This document shows positions 33,764 through 46,449 of a stretch of 64,000 nt of DNA, in pieces. Position numbers and translations under genes: made by a program. The number at the start of each line of letters is the position of its first letter. The stretch's first letter is position 1. The DNA lies in NCBI RefSeq assembly GCF_020520425.1, contig NC_079492.1, positions 144,367,861-144,431,860 on the forward strand. The letters run 5' to 3'. The notes under the pieces are model-generated. The model worked only from the letters and a program-made list of their open reading frames with translations. It was not told where the DNA came from and made no database searches. Origin of the DNA: Spinacia oleracea (taxonomy: Eukaryota; Streptophyta; Magnoliopsida; Caryophyllales; Amaranthaceae).

Positions 33764-34339
33764 GATATTTCTAGGTACCTCTAGTAATGCATTAATACAA
33801 CGGGCCTATATATTTAATGTTAGCAAGCCAAAAAGTTGTCGGCAAAGTGCCGATTTATGATTTCATGGGCGTATGTAGATTTGAGATGCCCCATACACAC
33901 ATAAGTCATAACACTGACAAAATGGTGAATACAAAATCATATGGTACCTACAATTTTGGTTATAATTGAGAATCGTGGCAAAATGGTGATGGGAGAATGC
34001 ACCTAATTTTTTGAAGGCAAAACACCAAATCATATACTTCTCCCCGTTTCAATTTTTATAATTTTTACTCTGCATAATGTTCGATATTTTTTACATGATA
34101 ATTGTGGCATTTTGTTATTGTATTGTTGCTTAAGTGAAAAGCTCATCATTATTACAATACATTTTATTCTACTCCCTTCGTTCTATAATGATTTTTCAAT
34201 TTAGATTTTTAACACTATTCACAGTGGAAGATAATTTTCTAAATTATTTCCAAATATATAGGAAAAAAACATATTCATGTGGAGATAATTGTTTGATTCG
34301 TCTAAATGAATACTTTAAGAATATCAAAAATTTATAACT

Positions 34340-34525
34340 TGTTGTGAAATAAAGAGAAAGATATGGAAATTGGGAGAGAACAACTGTGTATCTTATTCCA
34401 TGAACAATGGGTATATATACATACAATAGAATAGGGTTTGCTTGGAGAACAATAAACCCTAAGATCTAGAATATTCCGGAAAGGTACTAGGGGTATAATG
34501 GGCATCCACATAATATTTCATAACA
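34340..34525 (-). repeat. 3' LTR of the Copia element
   Basis: 186 bp with TG...CA ends, next to the polypurine tract; the element's 3' LTR because the element runs on the minus strand. Confidence 0.92.
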
Positions 34526-35178
34526 CTCCCCCTTGGATGTCCATTATTGAAGACTATGCCTCGTTAAAACCTTACTAGGAAAACCCTGTGGGATAAAAAC
34601 CTAGTCAAGGAAAAAGAGTACATCATTCTTCATAATACGCTTAAAATGTTGCCTCGTTAAAAACCTTACCAAGAAAACCCAGTGGGACAAAATCTAGGTT
34701 AAGGGAAAAAGAGTGCAACGCGTATTTCTCCACCTGATGAATAACACATTTTAAATCTTCTGGTGCAATCAATCCAATATTGTTGAGTAGCTTCTCAAAT
34801 ATAGCAGTAGGGTGTTCCTTGATAATTGATTCTCCAAAAATTGCTTGAATCTTCAAATCTTCACTTGAATAGATGAGCTAAATGTTCTTATCATCATTCT
34901 TTTGAAAATAATACATGTAAGATGTGTTTCTCTCTATCTCATTCGATATCTCTGTTCTCAAGTAGTCAAATGCAATACCCTTATAGGTCATCGATTCATG
35001 TGAGATAAATACAATTTCTTGTACATGATATTACAAACTTTTAGGCATCATATTAGAGATATATACCTTCTACGGGAGGTCATAAATAGTATAAATCGAT
35101 CAATATTGATCATGCGTTTTATAATCATAATTTTATGGCAACACGTGACATCATCAAATATCATTGTCCAATCTTATA

Positions 35179-35461
35179 CTCCCTCTGTATTTATTTAAGG
35201 GATACACTTGCCTTTTCCGACCGTATTTATTTAAGAGATACACTTGCCATTTTTAGTAACTTATCAACCCCACCATCTAATTAAATAATATATCTATACC
35301 CCACCCACACCCCCACTCCCTAAAATGACATGGTCCCCACTTATTTTTCTTATTAAAATATCTACTCAACCCAACTTGTTTTATTACTTTATTTCATTCA
35401 ATTCTTTTTTCTTAATACTCGTGCTCTGCCAAGTGTATCTCTTAAATAAATACGGAGGGAG
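35179..35461. mobile_element. Stowaway MITE nested in the Copia element
   Basis: TIRs CTCCCTCTGTATTTATTTAA and TTAAATAAATACGGAGGGAG with TA at 35177-35178 and 35462-35463; 283 bp. It must be younger than the Copia insertion. Confidence 0.9.
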
Positions 35462-38400
35462 TATGAATTAGTAATATAACGTAACTAATTACATACTTTG
35501 TTCATGGTTCTTCCGGACCATAAGAAAAATAATCTCACTAAAAGATATCTCATTGCTATTCTTTAGACATTTCATATTTAATACGAGAGTTCTCCCATGA
35601 ACACAAAGACTGATTAATTCTCACATACTCAAACTTCAGGTTGAGATGTCGATATTTAATCACAAACTTCGGGAGCTTTCATAATAACGTTCATAATGAG
35701 ATATTCAAAATATAAATTTGAAGGGCTAGATATTTAAACACTGTGTATAAGTTTTTCATGGACGTACTCTTCTTGAATGATTCATAACATGATATTAGAT
35801 CAATGTCATATATAATTTCGTCACAGCTATAAGCACATTGGAGTATAAATGTCTCCTTGTAAGTAAGTTCGTCTTACTATGCTATATATGGACGAACATT
35901 TACATACACCACATTTATTGTATGAAAGATAGTGAATGCAATATGAGATGTAAAATTCTTGATGAAATTTTGAACAAAAATATATATAATGAGTAATGCA
36001 TCTAACTACTTCATACGCATGCAATGAGTAATGCATTTACCTACGACTTAAACATGCACATGAATGTAAGACTTAAAAATGTAAGACACTCTACAGTGTG
36101 GATTTAAAAATTCATTTTCTTTGATGGACTTCTAGCCCACGATAAATTTGTGCTTATCATCATTCATATTCCGTTGGACTTCTGGTCCATGATAAGCCAT
36201 TGATCGTTATCATTATGTCGACATTATAATGGACATACTTTTCAGATCCCTTATTCACAAGTCCATTCTTTCATGCATATGCAAATTATTCATCGGTTCC
36301 ATCATATACCGGTATCATATAATTCTTCCAAAATACATTTCGCATGCTATTTTACAATGATATCTGAATACATTTCCAATTGGTACCATTATTATACTTT
36401 TCTCATATCATAGGTCATCTATTATAATTCAGATATCTATACCACTTTTGGGGCATTTTATACACTGTGGTATCATTATTATTATTACAATTCAAAGTGT
36501 CAAGACTGTCAACCGCACTATCTTGCCATATATCACATCTTTACATTAGAACCGATCAAACAATCTACACTCCAGGTGTAGTAATTAAAGTAAAAATTGG
36601 CAAGACTTATCTCAATGTATGCACATAATATCACTATCACTATGACCAAAATGTTAGATCTCTATGCCTCTGAATGAGTTATAAACTTATAACTGTATAC
36701 AATTCAAATCATAGATGTGCAACATATCTTGATAATATAGACAAAGGTTGGCATATAACTTTTCAAATTACCATTATAGGGATCAACTTATAATTTCAAA
36801 TTTTGTAATTTTGCCAACTTACTCCAATTCTTCTCCCCCTAAGTTGGTAAAATATCGATCTCAAATATAAAGACATCAAGATTCTTAACCAACTTAGTAT
36901 TTAATGTGAATCAAATTTCATTTCTTTGGGATGATCGTATTCAACAAAATTTCTCTCTCCTGGAGAGCATTATCCATGAGGAGGAGTATATTGTGCAGTT
37001 ATTTATAATTTCTCTTATTTATTCTTGTACTGACTGATAATCGCCCCATCAAGATATTTTTATATAAATATAAATAACCTTTATGTAATTACATTAGATG
37101 GTGATCTTGTGGATCCCCAAAAACTTTAATAGTGAGAGTTACCCAACAAACTTCAGTTAAAAGTTATTTTGGTGAGCTTCCAGTCACTTAATAGTTAACA
37201 GCATATAAGAAATTCTGGTGAACTTCTGATTACCTGTGAACTTCTGGTCACTTATTACATGTTCACATACAAAGTTGTTCAAAATTAATATATAATCTCT
37301 TGAAATTTTCTTCAAAACAAACTATTAAAATCACAATCCAAATATAGCTCAATCTCAATGTTATGGTCTTGCCATTCAATTCATTTCATATATCTAACAT
37401 GAGAGAGCTTCAGCACATTATTTCATTCATATCAATTGAAACTTCAGGTTTCCACAACGGGTAATTATTAAACCCGGATGACCTAATTTAATTATCAAAT
37501 CCAATCACTTTTCTGACTTTAAATTCTAGTCAGTTTTCCAACACTAGTGATCACGCTATTAGACATACTTTATGAATGACCATGAATATGATGTGATATA
37601 AGAACACTGACATGTGTTTCTTTCTACAATTGAGAAGATATTCAACTAATATTTGATCCAATAATAAGTCATATTCTGTCGGAGCATTGATTATAATCTT
37701 GATACATGCTAATCTTGTTAGACATTTTATGCTCTTCTGGAGTATTGTAATAATCATGGTATATATATCAATTTTTACTAAACATAATCTTTTCTTGAGA
37801 TCTATCAAAATGTATCACTTCCTCGAATTTTCCATTATCAATTGTTGCTCCTTTCCTTTCTCGAAGATTCTAATCTTTGGAAACTATTGATCTACCACGC
37901 TTCAGGTGTGCTCTAAGTTCATTAGCAACCGATGTTGTCTTTTTGGACGTCAAATATGATTGGAGCATTTACAGTTGATATATAGTCAATGACATTTATT
38001 CATATCCATCATCCGGATGGTATCATTCTAAATATTATCATGTGAGCACCTCTATTAAATAAATCATTGATATTTGTGCTAATGTATGTACCAAACTGAC
38101 CATCAATGTATTTTATTATTCATGTGCAAGGATTACATAAAATAATGGAATACATACAATCTCCCCCTAATCCTTGCATATGGGGATATGAATTTAATCT
38201 AACAACCTTTAGAACTCTTACATCTTTTAAGCCATAAATTCTTTTGGCAATGTCATGTATCAAGCAAAGTAGAATTATTCTTATAAAACTCTTGCCTATT
38301 TCTCTTGGCCCATTATATTAATCTTTATGTTGAAAATTCTTTAAAGTATGGGCATAATGAATACATTTTCAACTGAGTTGCTCACAAAGTCATGTTCAAT

Positions 38401-39524
38401 TTCTTAAACTCATAAAACTATTTATTGCTTAAATAGATATTATGTACTCACGGTTACAATTCTTAAGAACTTTTCTATAAATTATATAAAAGAACATCAT
38501 GCAAACATAATATTATTCTTTCAAGAATGTAATTTATCATTCACTTCTGGGAATGAGCTAGTAAGTCTAGTTAGTTATGAATAACCACTTCTCATCCAGA
38601 GTTTGGTATCAAGAATATCCACCCAAAATACAATATATAAGCATTTCAAATATTGTGTGTATATTCTTCTTTTTTTCACGACATTGCGCTTATGAGGTCA
38701 CATTAGTTATGTGAATGGTGGATAATCTAGTCAACATACTATAGAAAATATTAGATATTTAGGTCATGTACATTTCTTCCTATTAGTCTTAAGGGTTTGG
38801 GACTTTGGGTCCTTCATAAGTTTAAGGAGCTTCAAGTCCATGTGTACGAGAATTTCATGTTTTATTTACATTCAATCCAATCACCCAACTTCATGTAGGT
38901 ATATAATACAATGTATAATTAAATTCAATCAACACATCGATATTAAAATCAAGACGATATTTTTCATAATAGTATCAACACATAAGTATACTAATAACGT
39001 GACCATGATATTAAGTTAATTAAAATACATGAACATGAACAAATTTTGAAACTTCTAGCCCAAAAAAGTAAGAGAGTAAGCAATTATAGAGCATTATCTT
39101 GCAAGTTACTAGTATTACACTACTTGTCTTACATATTTTGTAAGAAATAATAAGTATCTCCTATAATAATCAATTAGTTATTATAAACTATAATTCATCA
39201 AATGCATCTTCAAACAAATACTAACATAATTTGAGGTCAACAATAAACAGTCATGTGGTCAACAAAATTATGACATCGTGCATGTATAAGTAATATCACT
39301 CATAATAATATAAGTAATTTTGTGATCATCAAAGAATTATTGGTAGATCATTCTCATAAAGATTAGTCCACAAACTTCTATAATTTAAAACACATACTCA
39401 AATAGTTGAGTGCTATCTCATATAAAATATTAGAGTCGATTTTAGCAATGTAAGATGCTTCAATGAACAAAATAATATGTTAGGTATTTCGACTTCCCAT
39501 AAATAATAAATAATCATGCTCATA

Positions 39525-39724
39525 CCAATTGAGGTTGGCATGAGTGGTTAAGGGTCTCTTGCTCCTTAACCAAGGTCTCGGGTTCGAGCCTTGGGAATGG
39601 AAAAAATCTCAACTGGGAGGGATGCTGCCCATCGAGGTACCCATGAAAACTCCCGCGGGAGATTAGTCCACTCGCCGAAGGCAGTGGGAACTCCTCGTAG
39701 TAGAACCAAAAAAAAAAAAAAAAT
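39525..39724 (+). mobile_element. Complete tRNA-derived SINE nested in the Copia element
   Basis: Pol III A-box-like TGGCATGAGTGG (39537-39548) and B-box GGTTCGAGCC (39581-39590), 200 bp, ending in a run of A. TCATGCTCATA flanks it on both sides (39514-39524, 39725-39735). The 60-aa ORF across it is not a gene. It looks intact and may be transcribed by pol III. Confidence 0.9.
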
Positions 39725-40523
39725 TCATGCTCATAGCTTTACACAAGTTAATACCTTGACTGGTTCACATTAAACGATCATGCGTCAAATAAGTTACGAC
39801 TATGATATACTCAAAGTTTTTAAGTAACAAAATTTGTAACTCGATCAACATATATGATACGGAGTATTTACAAAGTATACCTCATAACAAATACGATACT
39901 GCTTTCAAGTAAAATATGAAACTAAAATCACATTCACGCTTTATAAAATAAAGAGTAATTAACCATGAACATTATTTGGCACATACTAAATTTGGTTAAT
40001 TCTCAAAGTCAAACGATTTAATTAACCCAACTCGGAGGTAACTAATACTAGTAATTCATAATATGCTACAGTAATATGCATGATGCACTATTATTGCATG
40101 TATCAAATTCACCTTAATTGGTTACATTACCAATTAAACAATTCAACCGACAATTCAGTAACCATGGGTATCAAACACAATTAAAGCTAGATAAGGAGAA
40201 TGGATTAGAGTATTAGAAAAATTAACTAGCTACGAGACTTAAGAAATATATACGGTGTAGCATAATGACGCAAATCGCAATCCAGAATACGAATACAAAT
40301 TATCCCAAATTATTGGAAAATGACATATACTCCTTTAATTTATCAATCAAACAATTTGAAAAGTATAGTATAGTATAAGCGTACCTTTTGAGATGTAAAT
40401 TTGGTTCAGTGTGCAAATCTTTCATGATTTATGATATAGTCAACGTGATTAACAGTTTATCCCTCAGACGCTCAATTTTCTAGGGTTGCTCGATCAGTTG
40501 GCTAGGGCTTGATGCTGATAACG

Positions 40524-40710
40524 TGTTGTGAAATAAAGAGAAAGAGAGAGGAAATTGGGAGAGAACAACTGTGTATCTTATTCCATGAACAATGGGTATA
40601 TATACATACAATAGAATAGGATTTGCTTGGAGAACAATAAACCCTAAGATCTAGAATATACCGGAAAAGTACTAGGGGTATAATGGCCATCCACATAATA
40701 TTTCATAACA
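40524..40710 (-). repeat. 5' LTR of the Copia element
   Basis: 187 bp, near-identical to 34340-34525. On the minus strand it is followed by the primer-binding-like CGTTATCAGCATC. Confidence 0.92.
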
Positions 40711-41058
40711 TAACTTTTACTATTGTGCAATTGCAGATAAAAATGATACAAAACGTGCGTTGAAAAACGTGAAAAAAGAAATTGGAACATCATTATGGAA
40801 CGAAGGGAGTATAAAAGAACGTCTTAACTCTTTAATTTTTAATAAATGTCTATCCCTGTAAAACATCTGTTATTTTTGTTTTTTGAGGGAGTTAATTATA
40901 ATATATATAAATACACATCAAGTTTTATTTAAAAGTGTACTCAATGTTCCTTGATTAATACTCCGTAGTAATTTATAGGAAGCGATGAAATATTTTACGG
41001 AAATTTTAATCTACTACGAGTACCGACTACTGTCTTATACTCCACAGATGCATAGGCA

Positions 41059-42465
41059 CAGTGGCGGATCTAGGATTCAAAACTTGGTAGGTCACCTTTC
41101 AATACGCTCTTTAGAAAAAGCCAAAGTCTTTCCTCAATTTTAGATACTATAAATCAAATTAAAGAACGTGGAGTTTGTTATATCATACTATGTATGACCT
41201 AAAGTAGCATCAATCTAGATATAATAATGTGTATTTCACATTCGCATGTAAGAAAATGAACGAATTACCTATAATATAATTCAATGCGATATATTCACCA
41301 CAATTACAACTAGCAAATACATTAAATAATTAATACTCGTATATAGTATATGTTTATTTTAAAAAAATGAGTTTACTAACAAAATTATTCACCTTTTATT
41401 TTTGCAGCATTGATATATTCCTCTCCAAAAGCATGACTTTTGATTTTTTGATAACTATTAATATAATAAACAAAATACAAAAATGGGAAAGGCATAAAAG
41501 AATGGGGATATAAGAAATCAAATGAAATAAAGAAGGAAAACAAACAAGGGACTGCAGTCAGTGGCAGCTCCAATAAGGGTTCAGTGGGTTCAACTGAACC
41601 CTTACTGGATTTAAAAGAAGAAGAAAATGTCGAAAACCTGAAATAAAGTAAATAGCTAAAAGAATTAGCGCCCAACATATGACAAAGAGAATCAGGATAG
41701 CTCAGTGGTTGTGTTGCAGTCGGAGGAGTCTAAGACTTGGAGAGGTCTGGGGTTATTGTATTTTTCTTCCCCTCTACTCTCCTCTAATGGTCCAACTATT
41801 AAAACTAATTGCAAATTGTTTGATTGAAATCAAGTTTAAAATTTTTATATTTAATAGTTTTTAGTTGCAATGCTAGCTAGAGAAAAGCACAGCATGTGTA
41901 GTTTTTAAGTGAAAGTTTTCTTATTTAAGTTTTTTTGGACATGATATTTTATGATATTAAGTCACTTTCAAACAATAAAAACTCGGCGAGTTTTATGTAA
42001 TTGCAATTTTTCCTAATTTTAAATGAAATTGCACTCTCAAGATTTGTTTGTTTCAATTTAGGGTAAGAAATTGTATCTTATTTTATAGAATTCATTTCAG
42101 TTACCTTACGTTTGAATTCGAACCCTTACTATAAAATTCCTGGCACCGCCACTGGTGCAGTGTTGTAGTTTGCAAACCAGTCGTATGGAGTAAATAGAGA
42201 AAGAGTAAAAATGTTAAGAAAATATTGGAGAATCGTAGATCCAATCTGTAAATAGGGGAAGGAAAAAAAATTGTGTCCAGGTCCGCTTGCTGGGAATCGA
42301 ACCCATGTTCGCGGGGATTAAGCTCAGTTTGAGCAGGGTGAAACCAGTGACCCAACTTACACTTTATGATTCATAGAGCACATTATATTACTTATATTTA
42401 TTTTTAATTTTTTTTTTGAGATTGGTGGGTCCTGTGACCCACCATGCCATGCAGTAGCTCCGCCA
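41059..42465. mobile_element. CAGTGGCGGA-type DNA transposon with a nested relative
   Basis: Ends CAGTGGCGGATCT and AGCTCCGCCA; ATGCATAGGCA flanks it at 41048-41058 and 42466-42476. A second element with similar ends (CAGTGGCAGCTCC at 41570 and GGCACCGCCACTG at 42151-42163) lies inside, flanked by TGCAGT. The interior holds a B-box-like GGGAATCGAACCC (42293) and an A-box-like TAGCTCAGTGG (41698), possible SINE pieces. No transposase. Confidence 0.65.
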
Positions 42466-42476
42466 ATGCATAGGCA

Positions 42477-43710
42477 TTGCACAAACTTTTCAAAAAGATT
42501 GATCTACGATAATATATTGTATGGCGGCTTAAAAACGGAAGGTTATTGCGTTATCCTCAATAGTTATCCACACCTGTACTATTCTTTTAGTTACCCTTAT
42601 TGATGTTATTAGTTTTCTTTATTGTAGTTATAATTTACCTTGTTTTCCAGGTTATTAGCTCAAATGGTATAGCAATGTACAATATTGTACATGGTGTGGG
42701 TTCAATTCAAACCCCACATATCCTACTACCTATATATATTACACTTGTGTATTGGCGTATTCTCATTGTTGGTATGTATTGGTCATAGTTATAATTGTAA
42801 TAAGCATACCACTCTTGATCATAGTCACTTCATTGTTTATTATTAGGGTCACATTTTTCATTGGTTATGATCACATTTATCTTTGAGTAGGGTAACTTTA
42901 GTCCTCGAATAAGGTCACTTATATCTTTGGTCGGGTATACTTTTATCTTTGGTCTGGGTCACTTTTTACCTTAAGTGAGTTCTATTTTTCACTTTTTACG
43001 TGCTAGGTTGGATGTACAATAAAATAGCGTAGATCGAGGGCCCACAATTTTTTTTTACACATTGAGTATTTTAAGGGAACATTGAATTTATTTCAAGGAA
43101 ATTCTAATCTAATATTGAATTTCTATAAATAATCCGCATAATTTTCCATGATTTTACAGTCACCCGGAGGGAGCACATTAAAATACATATCGCATGCATA
43201 TGTATAGAGAAAATGAGTTTTCTTTCAGGAAAGGGAATGATGGATTTTCAGTCCATTTGTTGTTGTTTGTTTAGTGGTTTTTATCAATTCCTTTATGCTT
43301 TTTTAATTCTTTTTTACTTACCCCACATCACTCTATAATGATACCCTTACCCCATATCCCTCTATAATGATACCCTACTCAGTACCCAACTACCCACCAT
43401 GACTTTCCATTCCCTTATCATTGACCAATGACCACCCTCTTTTTACAATAAATAATAAATCATAAATCATAAATAATAAAATAATTAATACTCATTATAA
43501 ATGACTTCATTGGTGAAATTATCTACTCTAATTATGGTGGTCCTTATTTGAAGTTGATAGTGAGAATCTATTTGCGGATTTTGGTAGTAGATTTGACAGT
43601 GAATTTATTTGCGGATATTGGTAGTAGATTTGACAGTGAGAATTTAATAAAATATGTCCCACAAAAATTTATGGAAAATATGACGATTTAGTTATAATAA
43701 AAAGAATGAA
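42477..43710. other. Spacer with a tRNA-like SINE trace, no gene
   Basis: 42655-42720 has TTAGCTCAAATGGTATAGCA and GTGGGTTCAATTCAAACCCC, the A/B-box order of a tRNA-derived SINE, without a clear tail. 42820-42980 shows a loose repeat (TAGGGTCACTT/TTTGGTCGGGT). The rest is AT-rich. Confidence 0.45.
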
Positions 43711-43970
43711 AATGATAAAGGTCGCAAGTCTATTATACATATTAAGAAAAAAAGTACGGAGTAGGAAAATCTTAATATTCTAATTTGTTTTTTTTTTTCA
43801 TTTAAACTACCTTATTTACATATTTTCATAGTAAAAATATTGCATTGATAGTAAAAAATATTCTGATGACGCATAGCCTACGTGACGCCTATATGTACCA
43901 ATTAAACTCCGAAACATAAGATTGCGACAACTAAATATTGTTGTAAGTTAGGACCTTTATCATCACCCTA
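43711..43970. mobile_element. Mutator-type MITE, relative of 30745-31086
   Basis: Ends GAAAATGATAAAGGTCGCAA and GACCTTTATCATCACCC. The body matches the other copy in reverse order (GTACCAATTAAACT, GCATAGCCTACGTG, ATTTTCATAGTAAAAATATT). Truncated internally; the target duplication is not clear. Confidence 0.75.
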
Positions 43971-44378
43971 AAATGAATCCAATGTTACGTTCCAAGTTAG
44001 TTAGTACTCCGTATCAGTCAAAGAGCATAAACAATTTATGATTCATAACAATGGCAAATATGAAAGTGATTTCAGAATGCTTTGTAAAACCAAAAAAGAG
44101 AGATAGAAGCCTCGAATGAAGCTTACCACTTGGGACCGGTTGATTTACATGTTAAAAAGATCCCATACAAAAAGGTCTTCTAGCTCTTTACACTAAAGAA
44201 TTCCCTCTTTTTACATCACTAGTTGTTGAAATTAGTCCGTAAAATTAAATCAGAAAAAGGAGAAAGTGAAACAAAAAAAAAGAAATTGAAAAAATATGTA
44301 ATCAACAAGCTTGAACCTAGGTTGTTTGAACAAGCAACATAGAGCATCTAAAGGGAAGGAATGAATAAAATAATCTTA

Positions 44379-44712
44379 GAGCAAGATTAGCGTTGGTCTG
44401 AACAGTAGTCTGAGCAATAGTCTTATTAAGTATTAACCTAAGACCTCCCATTTAAGTGGAAGAGTACGACAAAAGTCCGAGCAAGAGTTTTGGAAATCCA
44501 AGACTCTACTTAAGACGTTTAAATTGTTAATTGAATCTTATTATTATTATTATTATTATTATTTCTTTTTTATTTTTTTTATTTTAGGAGTCTTGAATGA
44601 GTACGAGGGGTGAAGTGGAAAAATTAAGTAAATCTGAAAGGGTCTCGACATGAATCTGATTAATAAAAAGATGATGTGGAAGTCTTAGCTTATACTAGCG
44701 CTAATCTTGCTC
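44379..44712. mobile_element. Tourist-like MITE, TTA target duplication
   Basis: Ends GAGCAAGATTAGCGTTGGT and GCGCTAATCTTGCTC; TTA at 44376-44378 and 44713-44715; 334 bp. Fits the PIF/Harbinger non-autonomous pattern. Confidence 0.75.
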
Positions 44713-44748
44713 TTAGTAATAGTGAATTTCACCATTTTTTGACTCATA

Positions 44749-45076
44749 CTCCCTCCGTCCCGGAATACTTGACCTGTTTTCCTTATCGGGTCGTCCCTTA
44801 ATACTTGACCTGTTTCTAAAAATGGAAATATTCTAACGATATTATATTATTTCTCACTCCACTCCTATTAACCCACCTACCCCCTACTCCATACAAAAAA
44901 TAATTAAAAATTCAACCTCTACTTTCTCCCAACCCCACTTCTTTACATATTTCCCACTAACTACATTAAAATAATACCCCACTATCAACTACTACCTATT
45001 AAATTAAATAAGTCAATTCAAGTTCCTTAAACTCTGTGCCGGTCAAACCGGTTCGAGTATTTCGGGACGGAGGAAG
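44749..45076. mobile_element. Stowaway MITE
   Basis: TA at 44747-44748 and 45077-45078, ends CTCCCTCCGTCCCGG and TCGGGACGGAGGAAG. Nearly the same sequence and length as 5902-6229, so both are recent copies of one subfamily. Confidence 0.9.
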
Positions 45077-46404
45077 TAACACTATTTTTAAGCATAGTAC
45101 TCCAATTGTGAATATTTTAAAGATTTGGGATCTAAAGAAATAGGAATCCCATTATAATATTGATACTTTCTATTAATTATACAAATAAGGTTGTAAATAT
45201 TTTATCAGTACGTAGTAAATCATAAATAATTTAGTGCATCGTATAACAAATTGTAACTGCATGATTTTAAGAGGTGTTTTGAACAATGAGAATGCATTTT
45301 TTTTTTGTCTTGGAAAATAAAGGAGCTGGATTAATTAATTAAAGAGATGGGCCTAGAACAGCTTTCAGTCTTTCACCCCTTGTCCCCTTGTAGCATTAGT
45401 TTTTTTTTTTTTTGAGTGGACCCTTATAGCAATAGTCATTCAACCATAAACAAATTTTGGAATTTACTACATGTCCCTTCGCACGTGGCTGTTGATAATG
45501 GAGAATAGACTCTGACAAAAATCATAATTTCAGAAATTGATAGTTCATAACAACATGGCTAATCTACCCTATATAGGATAATTTTACAATGGCTACAATA
45601 AAAAATGTAGCTATTGTAATCTTTAAATTTAGACCATCGATATTTAGCATTAAATTCAGACAGTTTATTATTTAGTTGATTAAAACAAATATATAAAAAT
45701 AATTACATCAATAATTTGTTTTAATTTAATTGAAAAAAAAATTAAAAATCTCTATTATATAAGCCGTTACAGATTAATTCAGTTATACAATATCATGGCT
45801 TCTTCAACCTCTCCCCAATGATTTCTTTGATTTTGAATTTTACCATTTTCTTTGTGTTTGTTCTTGTCATTTTAATGCTCGAAGTTCCAAAAAATCAAGT
45901 GGGAGAACTATGATGATATTATTATATTGTTTATTCTTAACAGGTGAACCGAGTGATCATTGATTTTCCTTAAAAAACTTTCAGTGATTTGATGGAAGAA
46001 TTAAAGAGTGATGATATTCTCTTATAAAAATAAAAAATAAAAAAAAGTTGTTGATTTAATGGAGGTTTAAATTTCATGGACGTTTATGTTCTTGGTGGTG
46101 TGCCGATTTGGTTTTAATAACATGTTTTAATAATCGAATTAAAACTAAATACTTCGTATATCATAAATCATAAAATCGTAACTGAAAACTGTGACGATTT
46201 GGTCACAAAAAGAAGTTGATGCTCATATTTTTCACATGCTGTAAAATCTTGCTTTTGCCATTAGAATTTAGATGCACCTGAAATCACTAAAAGAGGTTAT
46301 ATTGGCTTGTTCTCAATGTCATAAAATCCGGCTTATATTACAGCTTCTTTACGTCACTCCGTGTATTCCACTTTTACGCTTAAAATGGTTGTTAACATCA
46401 TATC

Positions 46405-46449
46405 CATAAAATGTTCGATGAAATGCTTGAACGAAATGTAGATTCTTAA
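46405..46449 (+). pseudogene. PPR-like motif in copy 1
   Basis: The frame reads HKMFDEMLERNVDS then stop, the signature of a pentatricopeptide repeat end. Upstream, in a nearby frame, VIKSGLYY (about 46318-46341) resembles the start of the preceding repeat. A frameshifted fragment of a PPR gene, with the same motif in copy 2 (56050-56094). Confidence 0.55.

Larger units (their letters stand above)
34340..40710 (-). mobile_element. Ty1/Copia element, complete ends, no intact ORF
   Basis: LTRs 34340-34525 and 40524-40710 (186 and 187 bp) start TGTTGTGAAAT and end TTTCATAACA. TAACT at 34335-34339 and 40711-40715 is the 5-bp target duplication. The polypurine tract (reverse complement CTCCCCCTTGGATG, 34526-34539) beside the left LTR fixes the minus orientation; the primer-binding region beside the right LTR reads CGTTATCAGCATC. 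The LTRs differ at about 7 of 187 sites by eye, yet the 6-kb interior has no ORF over 100 codons. It carries two nested insertions (a MITE and a SINE). Confidence 0.92.
34172..40809. mobile_element. Stowaway-type MITE split by a Copia element
   Basis: Left half 34172-34334 begins CTCCCTTCGTTCTATAATGA; right half 40716-40809 ends TCATTATGGAACGAAGGGAG. TA flanks it at 34170-34171 and 40810-40811. Without the insert it would be about 262 bp. The two halves are restored to one element once the Copia and one copy of its target duplication are removed. Confidence 0.9.

Noticed and set aside
39537-39590. tRNA gene
   Set aside because: A and B boxes are present but no cloverleaf; the poly-A tail and target duplication make it a SINE.
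39591-39773. 60-aa ORF
   Set aside because: Lies across the SINE body and its poly-A tail.
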